Assembly: GCA_002708845.1 (NCBI GenBank)
Contig: PAPI01000022.1
Location: forward strand, 248,001 to 312,000
Length of the DNA: 64,000 nt
Direction: 5' to 3'
DNA from: Leeuwenhoekiella sp.
GTDB lineage: Bacteria; Bacteroidota; Bacteroidia; Flavobacteriales; Flavobacteriaceae
The stretch's first letter is position 1. Every line of letters starts with the position of its first letter. Both the position numbers and the translations under genes were made by a program. Below, one piece after another: positions 44,556 through 53,865 of the stretch. Under the pieces are notes generated by a model. That model was not told where the DNA came from. It was given only the letters and a program-made list of their open reading frames with translations, and did no database searches.

Positions 44556-45062
44556 ATGAATTTTAGAAAGATCCTTTTACTCCTTGCTGTAATCCTTCCA
44601 CTTTTTGCATTTACGGCTCACAAGTATTATTTCAGCGTCACTCAGGCAGATTATGACGCCAAATCACAATCTTTAAAAATTGTTACGCGCGTGTTTTATG
44701 ACGATCTGCAAAAGGTGTTTCAGGAGCGTTATGATAAATCAATACGGGTTGATGCTTCCTACGATCAGCAAAAACTAGACGGATATATAAAACGCTATTT
44801 TGATCAAAAATTTATTGTAACAGTAAATGGCAAGCAGCGTCCTATAAACTATCTGGGGCATAAAGACGAGATTGATTACGTGGTCTGCTTTATTGAAGTA
44901 GAACATATTGAAAATCTCAAGTCAGTAAGCATTGAAAATACCTTGTTGATGGATTTATTTCCCGAACAAAAAAATGTGGTGCACCTCAATACAGGAAGTA
45001 CCAAGAAAAGTTTCCTATTAACCCGTGAAAATGATAAAGCCGTGTTAAAAGTTTCTAAATAA
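44556..45062 (+). CDS. DUF6702 family secreted protein
   Basis: The 168-residue product starts at ATG 44556; a TTG one codon earlier is unlikely. It has a short signal (ILLLLAVILPLFAFTAHKYY) and the DUF6702 pattern: HKYYFSVTQADYDAKSQSLK, ITRVFYDDLQKVFQERYDK, GYIKRYFDQKF and a final VHLNTGSTKKSFLLT strand. In Bacteroidota DUF6702 genes very often precede an M1-family peptidase gene, as here, so a shared role is probable. It is periplasmic and the function is unknown. Confidence 0.85.
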   Translation: MNFRKILLLLAVILPLFAFTAHKYYFSVTQADYDAKSQSLKIVTRVFYDDLQKVFQERYDKSIRVDASYDQQKLDGYIKRYFDQKFIVTVNGKQRPINYLGHKDEIDYVVCFIEVEHIENLKSVSIENTLLMDLFPEQKNVVHLNTGSTKKSFLLTRENDKAVLKVSK

Positions 45063-45127
45063 TTTATTAACATAGGCCTAATCTTTATTTTTATCAGATT
45101 CACAAGCACAAACAAGATTTATACTTT

Positions 45128-47431
45128 ATGAAAAAACTTAAGTACAGCTTTTTAGCTGTTTTAGTTCTGGTAGGAGCCGGCGCTTTTGCTCAGGAACAGG
45201 AACAGCAGGAAGAAAAACAAATGGGGCATACTAACGAAAATAAGTTTAGACAACTTTATAACGAGTTTGCCACCCCTAACCAGTATCGTACAGCTTCTGG
45301 TGCTCCCGGTCCTGCCTATTATCAAAATGAGGCCGACTATGAGATGAAAATTGAGCTGAATGATGACAATCAGACGATTTCAGGTTATGAAACGATCACC
45401 TATAAAAACAATTCACCAGATCGTCTGGAGTATTTATGGGTTCAGCTTGACCAGAACATTCGTAAAAAGGATTCTCCGGCTTTAGAAAAAGACGGTAGTG
45501 GTATGGCTCCGGTAATGCAACCGGGTTCAGTTGTTTCTTCTTATATGAAAGAGCCTTTTGATGGAGGCTTCAACATTACCGAGGTTTCAAAAGATGGTAA
45601 GCCGCTTAAATACACGATTAATTTTACGATGATGCGTGTTGAAATGCCTCAACCCCTTGAGCCTGGAGACGAATTTGAATTCAGCATCGGGTGGAATTTC
45701 AATGTTGTTGAGCACACGGTAGACCGTGCCCGTTCTGGATACGAGAGTTTCCCTGACGGAAATAAAAACTACATCATCGCACAGTTTTTCCCAAGAATGT
45801 GTGTGTACAATGATGTGGAAGGCTGGCAGAATTACCAGTTTTGGGGTAACGGTGAGTTCGCATTACCATTTGGTGATTACGAGGTTGAAATTACCGTGCC
45901 TGCAGATCACTTGTTAGATGGTACCGGAGAACTGGTAAACCGTAAAGACGTGTACAGCAAAGAAGAGATGAACCGCTGGGAGCAGGCTATGAAAAGTTAT
46001 GACAAGCCGGTACTCATTCGTACTCAGGCAGAAGCCGAGCAAATTGAAAAAGGGCGCAGCACCAAGAAGAAAACCTGGAAACTGCACGCTGATAACGTAA
46101 GGGATTTTGCCTTTACTTCATCTCGTAAATATATTATGGATGCACAAGCTGTTAAATTCCCAAAAGGGGATGTGATGGCGATCTCTATTTATCCTAAAGA
46201 AGGAAATCCGCTTTGGGAAGAGTATTCTACCAAGGCTGTAGTACAAACTTTAAAGTCGTACTCGCGTATGACCTTTGATTACCCATATCCTAAGGCAATC
46301 TCAGTTCACGGTAAGAATCAGGGTATGGAGTACCCAATGATTTGCTGGAACTATGGTCGTCCTAACGAAGATGGAACTTACAGCGACCGAACCAAATACG
46401 GTATGATCTCAGTAATTATACATGAGGTAGGTCACAACTTCTTCCCGATGATTGTAAATAGTGACGAGCGCCAGTGGGGATGGATGGATGAAGGGATCAA
46501 TACCTTTGTACAGTATGTAGCTGAGCAGGATTTTGGTGAAAACTACCCTGAAGCGATTGCGCCAAACGCCAAATACCCATCTCGTAGAGGAGCTCCTACA
46601 CAAATTACAGGTTATATGGGAGGCGATCAGAACTTCATAGCGCCGATTATGTCTAATCCTGAGAATGTATATCAGTTGGGCAACAACGCATACGGAAAGC
46701 CAGCGACGGCTTTGAACATTCTTCGTGAAACTGTAATGGGCCGCGATCTTTTTGATTATTCGTTTAAAACCTATGCACAGCGTTGGATGTTTAAGCACCC
46801 TACACCGGAAGATTTCTTCCGCACGATGGAAGATGCTTCTGCAGTAGATTTAGACTGGTATTGGAGAGGCTGGTTCTACAGCACCGAGTATGTTGATATG
46901 GGTGTTGAGGATGTGAAATCCTATTATTTAACCAGTGAACCTACTACTGCCGGTAAAGAGCTTTTAAAACGTTACGGTTATGATGATCCATCTGCGATTG
47001 ATGCCGTTTATGTAGTTGAAGAAGATGGTGAGGACTATGATGCTGCGATGAAAGGTAAAGCGATGCTTGATAATGCTCCTAATGTGAAGGAATTTATGAT
47101 GGACAATTTCACGCCTGAAGAGCGCGCTAAACTGAAAACTCCAAAGCATTTCTACGCGGTTAAGTTTAATAAGCCGGGAGGAATCCCAATGCCACTAATT
47201 GTAGAATACAGTTATGCTGATGGCACAAAAGAAAAAGTAACCTATCCTGTACAGGTCTGGCGTAAAAATGACGCCGAAGTAACTAAGGTGCTTGCTACAG
47301 ACAAAGAATTAGTAGGTGTTGTAGTTGATCCTGATCAGGAGACTGCAGACGTAGACGTGAGCAATAATAACTGGCCACGCGAAGCTCAGGAAAGCGAATT
47401 TGATAGTTTTAAAGAAGGTCAGGAAGACTAA
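45128..47431 (+). CDS. Secreted M1-family zinc metallopeptidase
   Basis: This 767-residue protein has a signal peptide (KKLKYSFLAVLVLVGAGAFA) and an M1 peptidase body. Zinc ligands are His432-Glu433-x2-His436 in HEVGHNFF and Glu455 in WMDEG, with the aminopeptidase loop GMEYP replacing GAMEN. Typical members remove N-terminal residues from peptides; extracytoplasmic Bacteroidota members are less defined. The final ~150 residues are a C-terminal beta domain ending in an acidic tail. It follows a DUF6702 gene, and a strong terminator ends the unit. Confidence 0.9.
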   Translation: MKKLKYSFLAVLVLVGAGAFAQEQEQQEEKQMGHTNENKFRQLYNEFATPNQYRTASGAPGPAYYQNEADYEMKIELNDDNQTISGYETITYKNNSPDRLEYLWVQLDQNIRKKDSPALEKDGSGMAPVMQPGSVVSSYMKEPFDGGFNITEVSKDGKPLKYTINFTMMRVEMPQPLEPGDEFEFSIGWNFNVVEHTVDRARSGYESFPDGNKNYIIAQFFPRMCVYNDVEGWQNYQFWGNGEFALPFGDYEVEITVPADHLLDGTGELVNRKDVYSKEEMNRWEQAMKSYDKPVLIRTQAEAEQIEKGRSTKKKTWKLHADNVRDFAFTSSRKYIMDAQAVKFPKGDVMAISIYPKEGNPLWEEYSTKAVVQTLKSYSRMTFDYPYPKAISVHGKNQGMEYPMICWNYGRPNEDGTYSDRTKYGMISVIIHEVGHNFFPMIVNSDERQWGWMDEGINTFVQYVAEQDFGENYPEAIAPNAKYPSRRGAPTQITGYMGGDQNFIAPIMSNPENVYQLGNNAYGKPATALNILRETVMGRDLFDYSFKTYAQRWMFKHPTPEDFFRTMEDASAVDLDWYWRGWFYSTEYVDMGVEDVKSYYLTSEPTTAGKELLKRYGYDDPSAIDAVYVVEEDGEDYDAAMKGKAMLDNAPNVKEFMMDNFTPEERAKLKTPKHFYAVKFNKPGGIPMPLIVEYSYADGTKEKVTYPVQVWRKNDAEVTKVLATDKELVGVVVDPDQETADVDVSNNNWPREAQESEFDSFKEGQED

Positions 47432-47467
47432 TTACATCCTTTTTTAAGAATTAACTTTTTGAATTAA

Positions 47468-47497
47468 GAAAAGCCGATGATCACTCATCGGCTTTTC
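47468..47497 (+). terminator. Terminator of the M1 peptidase gene
   Basis: AAAAGCCGATGA pairs perfectly with TCATCGGCTTTT over a 4-nt loop, followed by T-rich DNA. The tatA -7 box starts 12 nt after it. Confidence 0.85.
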
Positions 47498-47508
47498 ATT
47501 TTTCCCGT

Positions 47509-47516
47509 TATATTTG
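47509..47516 (+). promoter_or_regulatory. -7 box abutting the tatA start codon
   Basis: TATATTTG is a perfect TAnnTTTG and ends 4 nt before the ATG. The transcript would start at or within a few bases of the A of ATG, that is leaderless. Confidence 0.5.
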
Positions 47517-47520
47517 CACT

Positions 47521-47802
47521 ATGATGATGTTACCTTTATTTATTAGCGGTGGAGAAATTGCCTTTATCATTTTTATAGTGATTATGGTATTTGGTGCAGA
47601 CAAGGTTCCTGATATTGCCCGGGGATTAGGCAAAGGGATGCGTACCTTACGTAATGCAACCGATGACATCAAAAATGAAATCACCAAGAGCGCAGAAAAG
47701 CAGGGTCTGGATCCTGATATCACAAAAGATATGAAAAAGGAGATCGAAGATGCCAAGCGTAATATTGAAGATATTACCGGGCCTATTAAGCGTAAATTCT
47801 AA
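47521..47802 (+). CDS. tatA: Twin-arginine translocase subunit TatA
   Basis: The 93-residue protein has the TatA layout: one transmembrane helix (~9-26, GGEIAFIIFIVIMVFGADK), a hinge, and an amphipathic helix PDIARGLGKGMRTLRNATDD with a charged C-terminal tail. TatA forms the Tat pore for folded proteins at the inner membrane. The canonical Phe-Gly hinge (VFGADKVPDIARGLGKG) is intact. It is monocistronic here; tatC is not nearby. The gene starts directly behind a -7 box without room for a leader. Confidence 0.9.
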   Translation: MMMLPLFISGGEIAFIIFIVIMVFGADKVPDIARGLGKGMRTLRNATDDIKNEITKSAEKQGLDPDITKDMKKEIEDAKRNIEDITGPIKRKF

Positions 47803-48024
47803 GCTGAATCGCCTCAAAACAATCCCAAATTGCAAACCCTACATTATTTGGGTTAAAGATTACAGATTATCCATTTTTTAATGTAATTTAATGCGGAAAT
47901 TCAATCTGATGGATTTCAGCTTAAAAACAGATAGCAGTAGTTATTTTGGGTATTACGTTTGAAAGGCATAACCTGATATAGCTAGACTGTTATCTTTTTT
48001 TAATCCGTAAGTGTTAATTATAAT

Positions 48025-48060
48025 TCCCGTCTGCGTGCAAGCACAGGCGGGATTTTTTAT
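48025..48060. terminator. Bidirectional terminator between tatA and the O-methyltransferase
   Basis: CCCGTCTGCGTG pairs with CACAGGCGGG with one bulge, followed by ATTTTTTATT. It can serve the tatA transcript and, less well, the convergent kynurenine-gene cluster. The rest of the 300-bp gap (47803-48102) holds nothing recognisable. Confidence 0.6.
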
Positions 48061-48102
48061 TGGCTCCGCCAAAGGGTATAATACGGCGGGCTAGTTTAAT
48101 CT

Positions 48103-48747
48103 TCAGGATTTCTTTCGGCTCAGGGTGAGTCCGTCGCGAATGGTTAGCAATACAGTCTCCAGCGATGTTTCTTCTGCAATTCGTTTGTTGTAATCTAGCA
48201 AGGCCTTAGTAGAAGTGTCTTTAGGCTTGAGTGGCTCAACTACCTTCCCGCTCCACAATACGTTGTCTGAAAGTAAAAGTGCACCGGGATTGAGACGATT
48301 TATGATGAGCTCAAAATAAGCAGGATAATTGGGTTTGTCTGCATCTATAAAAACGAGGTCAAAATTACCTTCAATCTGGGGGATGATATCAAGAGCCGAA
48401 CCCAGATATTGGTTGATTTGATTTCCATAACCGGAAGCATCAAAATACTTGCGCTGAAAGTCTACCAGCTCTTCGTTTACATCAATGGTATGTAAAACGC
48501 CATCCTGCTGCAATCCTTCCGCCAGGCATAAAGCGGAATAGCCAGTATAGGTTCCTATCTCCAAAATACTCTTGGGAGCTTTTAGTTTTGAGATCAGGCT
48601 TAAAATACGGCCCTGATAATGCCCGCTTAGCATACGAGGCTGCACCATTTTTTGATAGGTCTCGCGGGTAAGTCGGGCCAGAAGTTCGGGCTCGGGCGAA
48701 GAATGCGCTACCGCATAATCGTCAAGATCTTCAGAAATAAAATGCAT
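48103..48747 (-). CDS. SAM-dependent O-methyltransferase (COMT-like)
   Basis: The 214-residue enzyme is a class I methyltransferase of the small catechol-O-methyltransferase type. Motif I is ILEIGTYTGYSALCL. The cation-binding acidic residues are in LVFIDADKPNYPAYFEL and LLLSDNVLWSGKV. It methylates a hydroxyl, perhaps of an aromatic compound. It starts 2 bp from the kmo stop on the same strand and is thus co-transcribed with the kynurenine-pathway genes, which hints at an aromatic substrate, though none is proven. Confidence 0.88.
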   Translation of the reverse strand: MHFISEDLDDYAVAHSSPEPELLARLTRETYQKMVQPRMLSGHYQGRILSLISKLKAPKSILEIGTYTGYSALCLAEGLQQDGVLHTIDVNEELVDFQRKYFDASGYGNQINQYLGSALDIIPQIEGNFDLVFIDADKPNYPAYFELIINRLNPGALLLSDNVLWSGKVVEPLKPKDTSTKALLDYNKRIAEETSLETVLLTIRDGLTLSRKKS

Positions 48748-48749
48748 AG

Positions 48750-50156
48750 TTAATCTTCTTCAAGTCCTTCAACTACTTCGTCATCGTGAAGCATCTTCCG
48801 GGTTTCCTGTTTAACCAGATCAAGCTTGTCGTGCAAAGACATAGTTTCTGTAAACTTACCATCGTGAATGAGGTTTAAAATAGCTTTGTCCTGAACGCGA
48901 CCGCGCCGCATCGCTTCTGAATAGCGCAAATCTTCCCGAAAGGTAATGAGGCTGTATTTTGAAAAATACTCTTTAGGAAACTGCTCTTCAAAAGCGATTT
49001 CCAGCTTGCGCTTCTCCTGAAAAATAGGTCGTGCCGTATGTGCTTTCATCTCGTGAAAGTTATCTATAGCCAGATCGGCAATGGCGTCTGTGTCTTCTTT
49101 TCGCTCCTCCTGGTAAGCTTTAAAAATGGCTTTCCAGTCGCCTTCATACTTGTCTATATACCGGTCGAGCACGAAGATGTCTTCAAAAGCCGAGTTCATT
49201 CCCTGCCCGTAGAAAGGCACAATCCCGTGAGCAGCATCGCCCAATAGCAGGACTTTGCCGTAGGCGTGCCAGGGCGAACATTTAATGGTTCCCAGTGGCG
49301 AAGTAGGGTTGGCTTCAAACTCTTCCAGCAAATTAGGCATCAGAGCCAGGGCATCAGGAAATTCTCGCTGAAAATAATCGATTACGGCCTCATTGGTATT
49401 CAGGCTTTCAAAACTGTCTTTTCCTTCTTCCCAGGACAAAAACAGTGTAACTGTAAAACTGCCATCCAGATTGGGAAGTGCAATCATCATATCTTTGCCG
49501 CGAGGCCAGATGTGTAAAGCATTTTGTTCAACTAAATAACCTCCGTCTGAAGCTGGTGGAAAGGACAACTCTTTATAACCGTGTGTTAAAAAATCCTGAC
49601 CGTAGCTAAAAAGAAATTTGCGATGCTCAAGCATACTCTTACGAAGGGCAGAGCCTACACCGTCTGCACCCATGACCACATCAGCCTGATACGTTTTAGT
49701 TTCTTTAGTATGATGATCTTCAAAAGTAGCCTCGGCAGTCTCCAGGGTCACACCCGTACACTTTTGATTGAAGAGCATGGTAATATCTTTCATCTTTTCA
49801 CACTCATCCAACAGCATTACATTGAGATCTTCACGCGATATAGAATTGATATATTCATAACCGCGACCGCTGTAGGGACTCATGAAAAGTGACCCATCGG
49901 TACTGTGTATCATACGTCCCCGCATAGGAATACACAGGGGTTGTACTTTATCTTCCAGACCAGCCAAGCGAAGCCCTTTCATTCCCCGGTCTGAAAATGC
50001 CAGATTGATTGAGCGGCCCGAGTCGATTACTTCTTTACGTAGATCCGGACGTTTTTCCATCAGAGTTACTTTGTAGCCGCGTTGTGCCATACGTAGCGCA
50101 AGTAGCGAACCGCAAAGTCCTGCGCCTATGATGAGTATGTGTTCTTGGTTTTTCAA
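48750..50156 (-). CDS. kmo: Kynurenine 3-monooxygenase
   Basis: The 468-residue flavoprotein hydroxylates kynurenine to 3-hydroxykynurenine with NADPH and O2. It has the FAD dinucleotide fold ILIIGAGLCGSLLALRMAQ at the N terminus, the SGRSINLAFSDRGMKGLRL segment typical of KMO, and the second FAD motif LLLGDAAHGIVPFYGQGMN. A C-terminal ~100-residue helical region is present. It is downstream of kynU by 35 bp and ahead of the O-methyltransferase gene, forming a tryptophan-degradation operon. No tryptophan dioxygenase gene is in the window. Confidence 0.95.
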   Translation of the reverse strand: MKNQEHILIIGAGLCGSLLALRMAQRGYKVTLMEKRPDLRKEVIDSGRSINLAFSDRGMKGLRLAGLEDKVQPLCIPMRGRMIHSTDGSLFMSPYSGRGYEYINSISREDLNVMLLDECEKMKDITMLFNQKCTGVTLETAEATFEDHHTKETKTYQADVVMGADGVGSALRKSMLEHRKFLFSYGQDFLTHGYKELSFPPASDGGYLVEQNALHIWPRGKDMMIALPNLDGSFTVTLFLSWEEGKDSFESLNTNEAVIDYFQREFPDALALMPNLLEEFEANPTSPLGTIKCSPWHAYGKVLLLGDAAHGIVPFYGQGMNSAFEDIFVLDRYIDKYEGDWKAIFKAYQEERKEDTDAIADLAIDNFHEMKAHTARPIFQEKRKLEIAFEEQFPKEYFSKYSLITFREDLRYSEAMRRGRVQDKAILNLIHDGKFTETMSLHDKLDLVKQETRKMLHDDEVVEGLEED

Positions 50157-50190
50157 AAAGTGGTTGTTAGTTGGTATTTAGTATATAGGC

Positions 50191-51480
50191 TTAGATTTTC
50201 GCCAGCAATTGTTTCAGTCTTTGGGCCATCTCATACACATCTTCAAAGCTGTTGTATAAAGGTGCGGGAGCAACCCTAATTACGTCTGGTTCCCGCCAGT
50301 CGCAAATGATGCCGGCCTGCATAAAACCATCGTGCATACTTCGGTCTGCATTTTTTACCTGAATGGAGAGCTGGCAACCGCGTTCCTCCGGATTTGTTGG
50401 AGTTAAAATCCAAATACGCTCATCGTTGATCTCGTTGATGAGATATTCCAGATAACCGGTTAGTTTACGGGATTTGGCCCGTATGTTTTGAAAGCCTGCT
50501 TCCGCGAAAATTTCAAGGGAAGCGCGTATAGGAGCCATAGAAAGAATGGGAGGATTGCTTAACTGCCATCCTTCAGCTCCAGGAATGGGATCAAAATCGA
50601 CCCTCATATTAAATCGACTTTCCATCTTATGTCCCCACCAACCGGTAAAACGGGGTAAGCTGGCATCGTTGGCATGACGCTCGTGTACAAAACAACCGCC
50701 TAATGCACCGGGGCCGCTGTTTAGGTATTTATAAGTACACCACACCGCGAAGTCAGGACCGTTATCGTGCAGGTCTGCATCAATATTCCCTACGCCGTGG
50801 GCAAGGTCAAAACCTACTTTACAGCCGTACTTATGACCCAGTTCTGTAATTTCTTTGATGGGGTATTTTTGACCTGTGTAGTAATTGGAATTACCTATCA
50901 TCACCAGGGCAATCTCTTCCCCGTGCTCTTGCATAAGAGCCTCTAAATCTTCAAAACGACATAGGTCTTCTCCCGGTCTGGGTTTCCAAAGGATTAAAGA
51001 CTCATTGGGGTTATAACCGCGCTCGTGTATTTGTGATTTAACGGCGTAACTATCTGAAGGAAACGCATCGCTTTCGATTAAAATTTTATGCCTTTTAGGT
51101 GTGGGGCGGTAAAACGAAACCATCATCAGGTGCAGATTGGTCGAGAGGGTATTCATAATTACGACCTCGCTAGGCTTAGCACCTACAATTTCGGCCATAG
51201 GCTCCGCCAGGATTTCATGATATTCCGTCCACGGCACTTTAGCCTTGAAATGACCTTCTACTGCAATTTCTGCCCAGTTGTCGAGTTCTTCAGCAACATA
51301 ATCACGAGCCTTTTTGGGCTGAAGGCCCAGCGAGTTTCCGCAGAGATAGATCAGGTTTTTACCGTTTTCATCTTTTGGAAGGTTAAATTTTTCCCGAAAA
51401 TGAGCCAAAGGATCCTGAGCATCAGCTTGTTTGGCAAAACTTAGCGTGTTTTGGTACTGCAATTTTTCTTCTTTTAACAT
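50191..51480 (-). CDS. kynU: Kynureninase
   Basis: The 429-residue PLP enzyme cleaves kynurenine or 3-hydroxykynurenine to alanine plus anthranilate or 3-hydroxyanthranilate. The Schiff-base Lys is Lys251 in CTYKYLNSGPGALGG, with the PLP-binding Asp in GFDLAHGVGN and aromatic residues around it. The operon order kynU-kmo-methyltransferase means the product in vivo may be 3-hydroxyanthranilate. A weak -7-like box (TATTTTTA on the minus strand, 51486-51493) lies close to the start. Confidence 0.96.
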   Translation of the reverse strand: MLKEEKLQYQNTLSFAKQADAQDPLAHFREKFNLPKDENGKNLIYLCGNSLGLQPKKARDYVAEELDNWAEIAVEGHFKAKVPWTEYHEILAEPMAEIVGAKPSEVVIMNTLSTNLHLMMVSFYRPTPKRHKILIESDAFPSDSYAVKSQIHERGYNPNESLILWKPRPGEDLCRFEDLEALMQEHGEEIALVMIGNSNYYTGQKYPIKEITELGHKYGCKVGFDLAHGVGNIDADLHDNGPDFAVWCTYKYLNSGPGALGGCFVHERHANDASLPRFTGWWGHKMESRFNMRVDFDPIPGAEGWQLSNPPILSMAPIRASLEIFAEAGFQNIRAKSRKLTGYLEYLINEINDERIWILTPTNPEERGCQLSIQVKNADRSMHDGFMQAGIICDWREPDVIRVAPAPLYNSFEDVYEMAQRLKQLLAKI

Positions 51481-51650
51481 AGACTGTAAAAATAGGAATT
51501 AAATAGTTTTAAGCAGTCCTGAGAATTTTGGTAATTTGAATCCTTCATTGAGGGACTAATTTTTAAAGACTTGTCTCACAACAGGAGCTTTTTCTTCAGG
51601 CCCCACAACATTGGCTTGCAGGGAGGTTATTGTTTTTTAAACCACAGCTT

Positions 51651-52802
51651 ATGCAAGCGATGCGTGTTATTTTTAGTAGTTGGCGGTACTTCTCACCGGC
51701 CTTTTTATTTGCAACGCTAAATATCATTTTTGGGACCTGGGCGATTTACATTCCAAAAATCATTCAGAAACTGGGCATTTCTGAAGGCGAACTGGGTTTT
51801 GCCGTGTTTTTCATGGCCTTGGGTACGCTGTGCACCATCCCTTTTGTTCCGAAAATCATCAATGCTATAAAATTGGGTAAAGCCACTTTAATCGCTGTCC
51901 TGGGATTTTGTGTGGTTTTTATGGGGCCGTTTCTAGCAGATACCTATGTTCAGCTTTGTGTGGCTTTATTTGGAGTAGGTATTTTTTCAGGCTTGCTTGA
52001 TGTGACCATAAATACGCTGGTTACCGAAATTGAAAAAAGAGATGGTGTTCACTTTATGTCGGTTTCTCACGGTTTTTTTAGCCTGGGCGGAATGCTGGGC
52101 GCTGGGATAGGTTCTTTAGTTTTAGATTTTGTGCAAATGCCGGTATATCATGCCGGTGTTGTGGTCCTGGTTATGCTTCTTATTAATGCTTTGCTTTCCC
52201 GTCATTACGTGCATATTGATGCGGTTAAAGAAGAACGGGAGGGGAGTTTTAAGTTGAGAAATTTAAGGCCGCTGATTGGTCTGGCCGTTATTGGCTTTTT
52301 GGTAATGGCTTCTGAAGGAGCTATTGTAGACTGGAGCGCCTTGTATCTCGAAAAGGTCACCTTTGCCAGTCTGGCTTTAGCAGGTTTAGGGTATACAATT
52401 TTTAACGGTATGATGGCTTTGGGACGTTTTTTTGGAGACAGCATCAGTGCACGTTTCGGTTCGCGTATCATTTTGATAGCAGGATGTTTAACGGCGACTC
52501 TCGGATTTGGACTAACACTTACTGCAATTACCTTCTGGGCATTGCTGGGGTTTGGCTTTGTAGGTATTGGTTTGTCACTGGTAGTGCCTGAATTGTTTCG
52601 ATATAGCGGAAAGTTGAAAGGTATTCAGGCGGCTGAGGGAATTAGTTTTATTGCAGGTACCGGATTTGTAGGCTTGCTTATTGGACCGGTTTTTTTAGGA
52701 TTTCTGGCGGAAACCTTTAATCTAAAAGGCAGTTTTATCGCTTTAATGAGCTTTACCGCTGCCGCAGGAATTTTGGCGATGACGCTGAAGCGTACGAAAT
52801 AG
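51651..52802 (+). CDS. MFS transporter, YbjJ/FucP-like
   Basis: From the ATG at 51651 the protein is 383 residues with about 12 transmembrane helices. Features are IIFGTWAIYIPKIIQKLGI, a VFFMALGTLCTIP second helix, and MSVSHGFFSLGGMLGAG in helix 4-5, resembling YbjJ/FucP-type major facilitator transporters. A TTG at 51630 is in frame but less likely. It is divergent from kynU, but no shared regulation is shown. The substrate is unknown; a sugar or small organic compound is typical of the group. Confidence 0.85.
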   Translation: MQAMRVIFSSWRYFSPAFLFATLNIIFGTWAIYIPKIIQKLGISEGELGFAVFFMALGTLCTIPFVPKIINAIKLGKATLIAVLGFCVVFMGPFLADTYVQLCVALFGVGIFSGLLDVTINTLVTEIEKRDGVHFMSVSHGFFSLGGMLGAGIGSLVLDFVQMPVYHAGVVVLVMLLINALLSRHYVHIDAVKEEREGSFKLRNLRPLIGLAVIGFLVMASEGAIVDWSALYLEKVTFASLALAGLGYTIFNGMMALGRFFGDSISARFGSRIILIAGCLTATLGFGLTLTAITFWALLGFGFVGIGLSLVVPELFRYSGKLKGIQAAEGISFIAGTGFVGLLIGPVFLGFLAETFNLKGSFIALMSFTAAAGILAMTLKRTK

Positions 52803-52908
52803 AAGTCAAATTTTTAAAGATTATGGGTGTCTCCTCTTCAAAGTGGAGAGGTTTAATGGCTACGTGCTATAAAAGTCGGGGATAGGCCTGACCCGAAGGG
52901 ACACGCCA

Positions 52909-52945
52909 AAAAAAAAGCCATCTGATTTCTCAAATGGCTTTTAAA
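52909..52945. terminator. Terminator between the MFS and lipoprotein genes
   Basis: AAAAGCCAT pairs with ATGGCTTTT across a 13-nt loop; A-run upstream and T-run downstream allow function in both directions. Confidence 0.7.
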
Positions 52946-52962
52946 AGTTTACGATTAAGAAA

Positions 52963-53676
52963 TTATTCTTCGGTCTTAACCGCTATGTCGGTAAAATAAA
53001 GTCGAAATTTCTCATCTTCGGTCTTATGGTCTGAAGCTATTTTGAGTCCGTTATAATCCTGATAGTCATCCCAGCTGGTTACCATAGAAAACTCTGAAAC
53101 ATTACCTCTTCTAAATATCCATTCGCGTACCATATAATCGTCGTCATAGAAGAAATCATAGGCATCCCCCGGTGTGTAGCCACCCTCACCAGCGTAAGTA
53201 AGTGTGATTTTGTGCATCTGTGTTTTGCTAAGCGGCGAAGTAGCAGTATCCTGAACGGTTAAAGTGGTATTTTCCTTATCCCAAACCAAATGCATTGGCG
53301 CAAGCAACCAATAGGAATCGTTGATAAACGCCTTGTCTGCATTCATACTCGTACTGTCAACAGTTGCACGGTTAAAGTTTGTTGTATCCTGAGCGGTCAT
53401 CATAGTGATGTTCTGAGTTTGGGGCTTCCAGATCCAAGATTTTTCAAAGTGTTCATCACCGCGATCTACATTAAAAGTAAATTGAAGTTCCTCAACATCA
53501 TCCCAGTTTGATAGGCCGTTAGCCTCAGCAATTTTATAAGCGACTTCCTGCTCCGCAGTACGTGGTTCTTCAACCACTTCTACAGTTTCAACAGTTTCTT
53601 CAGTTTCCGTTTTTTGTTCATTTTTACAAGCGGTTAGGGCTGCTAGAGCGACAAGGCTAAGTAATGATTTTTTCAT
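52963..53676 (-). CDS. Predicted lipoprotein, uncharacterised
   Basis: From the ATG at 53676 the product is 237 residues. It has a lipoprotein signal (LVALAALTACKNEQKTE), an acidic Thr/Val/Glu-rich linker, and a folded domain (~70-237) rich in Trp and Tyr (WDDVEELQFTFNVDR, WIWKPQTQNIT, YWLLAPMHLVWDKE, YDFFYDDDYMVREWIFRRG). The latter shape resembles the LolA/LppX-type half-barrel that binds hydrophobic ligands, by eye only. It is monocistronic. The longer start at 53700 lacks a signal-like N terminus. Confidence 0.75.
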   Translation of the reverse strand: MKKSLLSLVALAALTACKNEQKTETEETVETVEVVEEPRTAEQEVAYKIAEANGLSNWDDVEELQFTFNVDRGDEHFEKSWIWKPQTQNITMMTAQDTTNFNRATVDSTSMNADKAFINDSYWLLAPMHLVWDKENTTLTVQDTATSPLSKTQMHKITLTYAGEGGYTPGDAYDFFYDDDYMVREWIFRRGNVSEFSMVTSWDDYQDYNGLKIASDHKTEDEKFRLYFTDIAVKTEE

Positions 53677-53865
53677 AGTGTCATAGATTAAGAATTCCAA
53701 AAATACGAAGCTTAGGCTTTGTATTTTATAAGTGCGGTTTATATTTTGGGATATTATTATAAATGGAGGCTATAATGAGTGTAAGTTTTACACCTGTAGC
53801 CGACTAGTATAAGCAAATCATCCCGGTTCTGATTTCTGATATCAGGGCCACTAATTTTAATTTCA

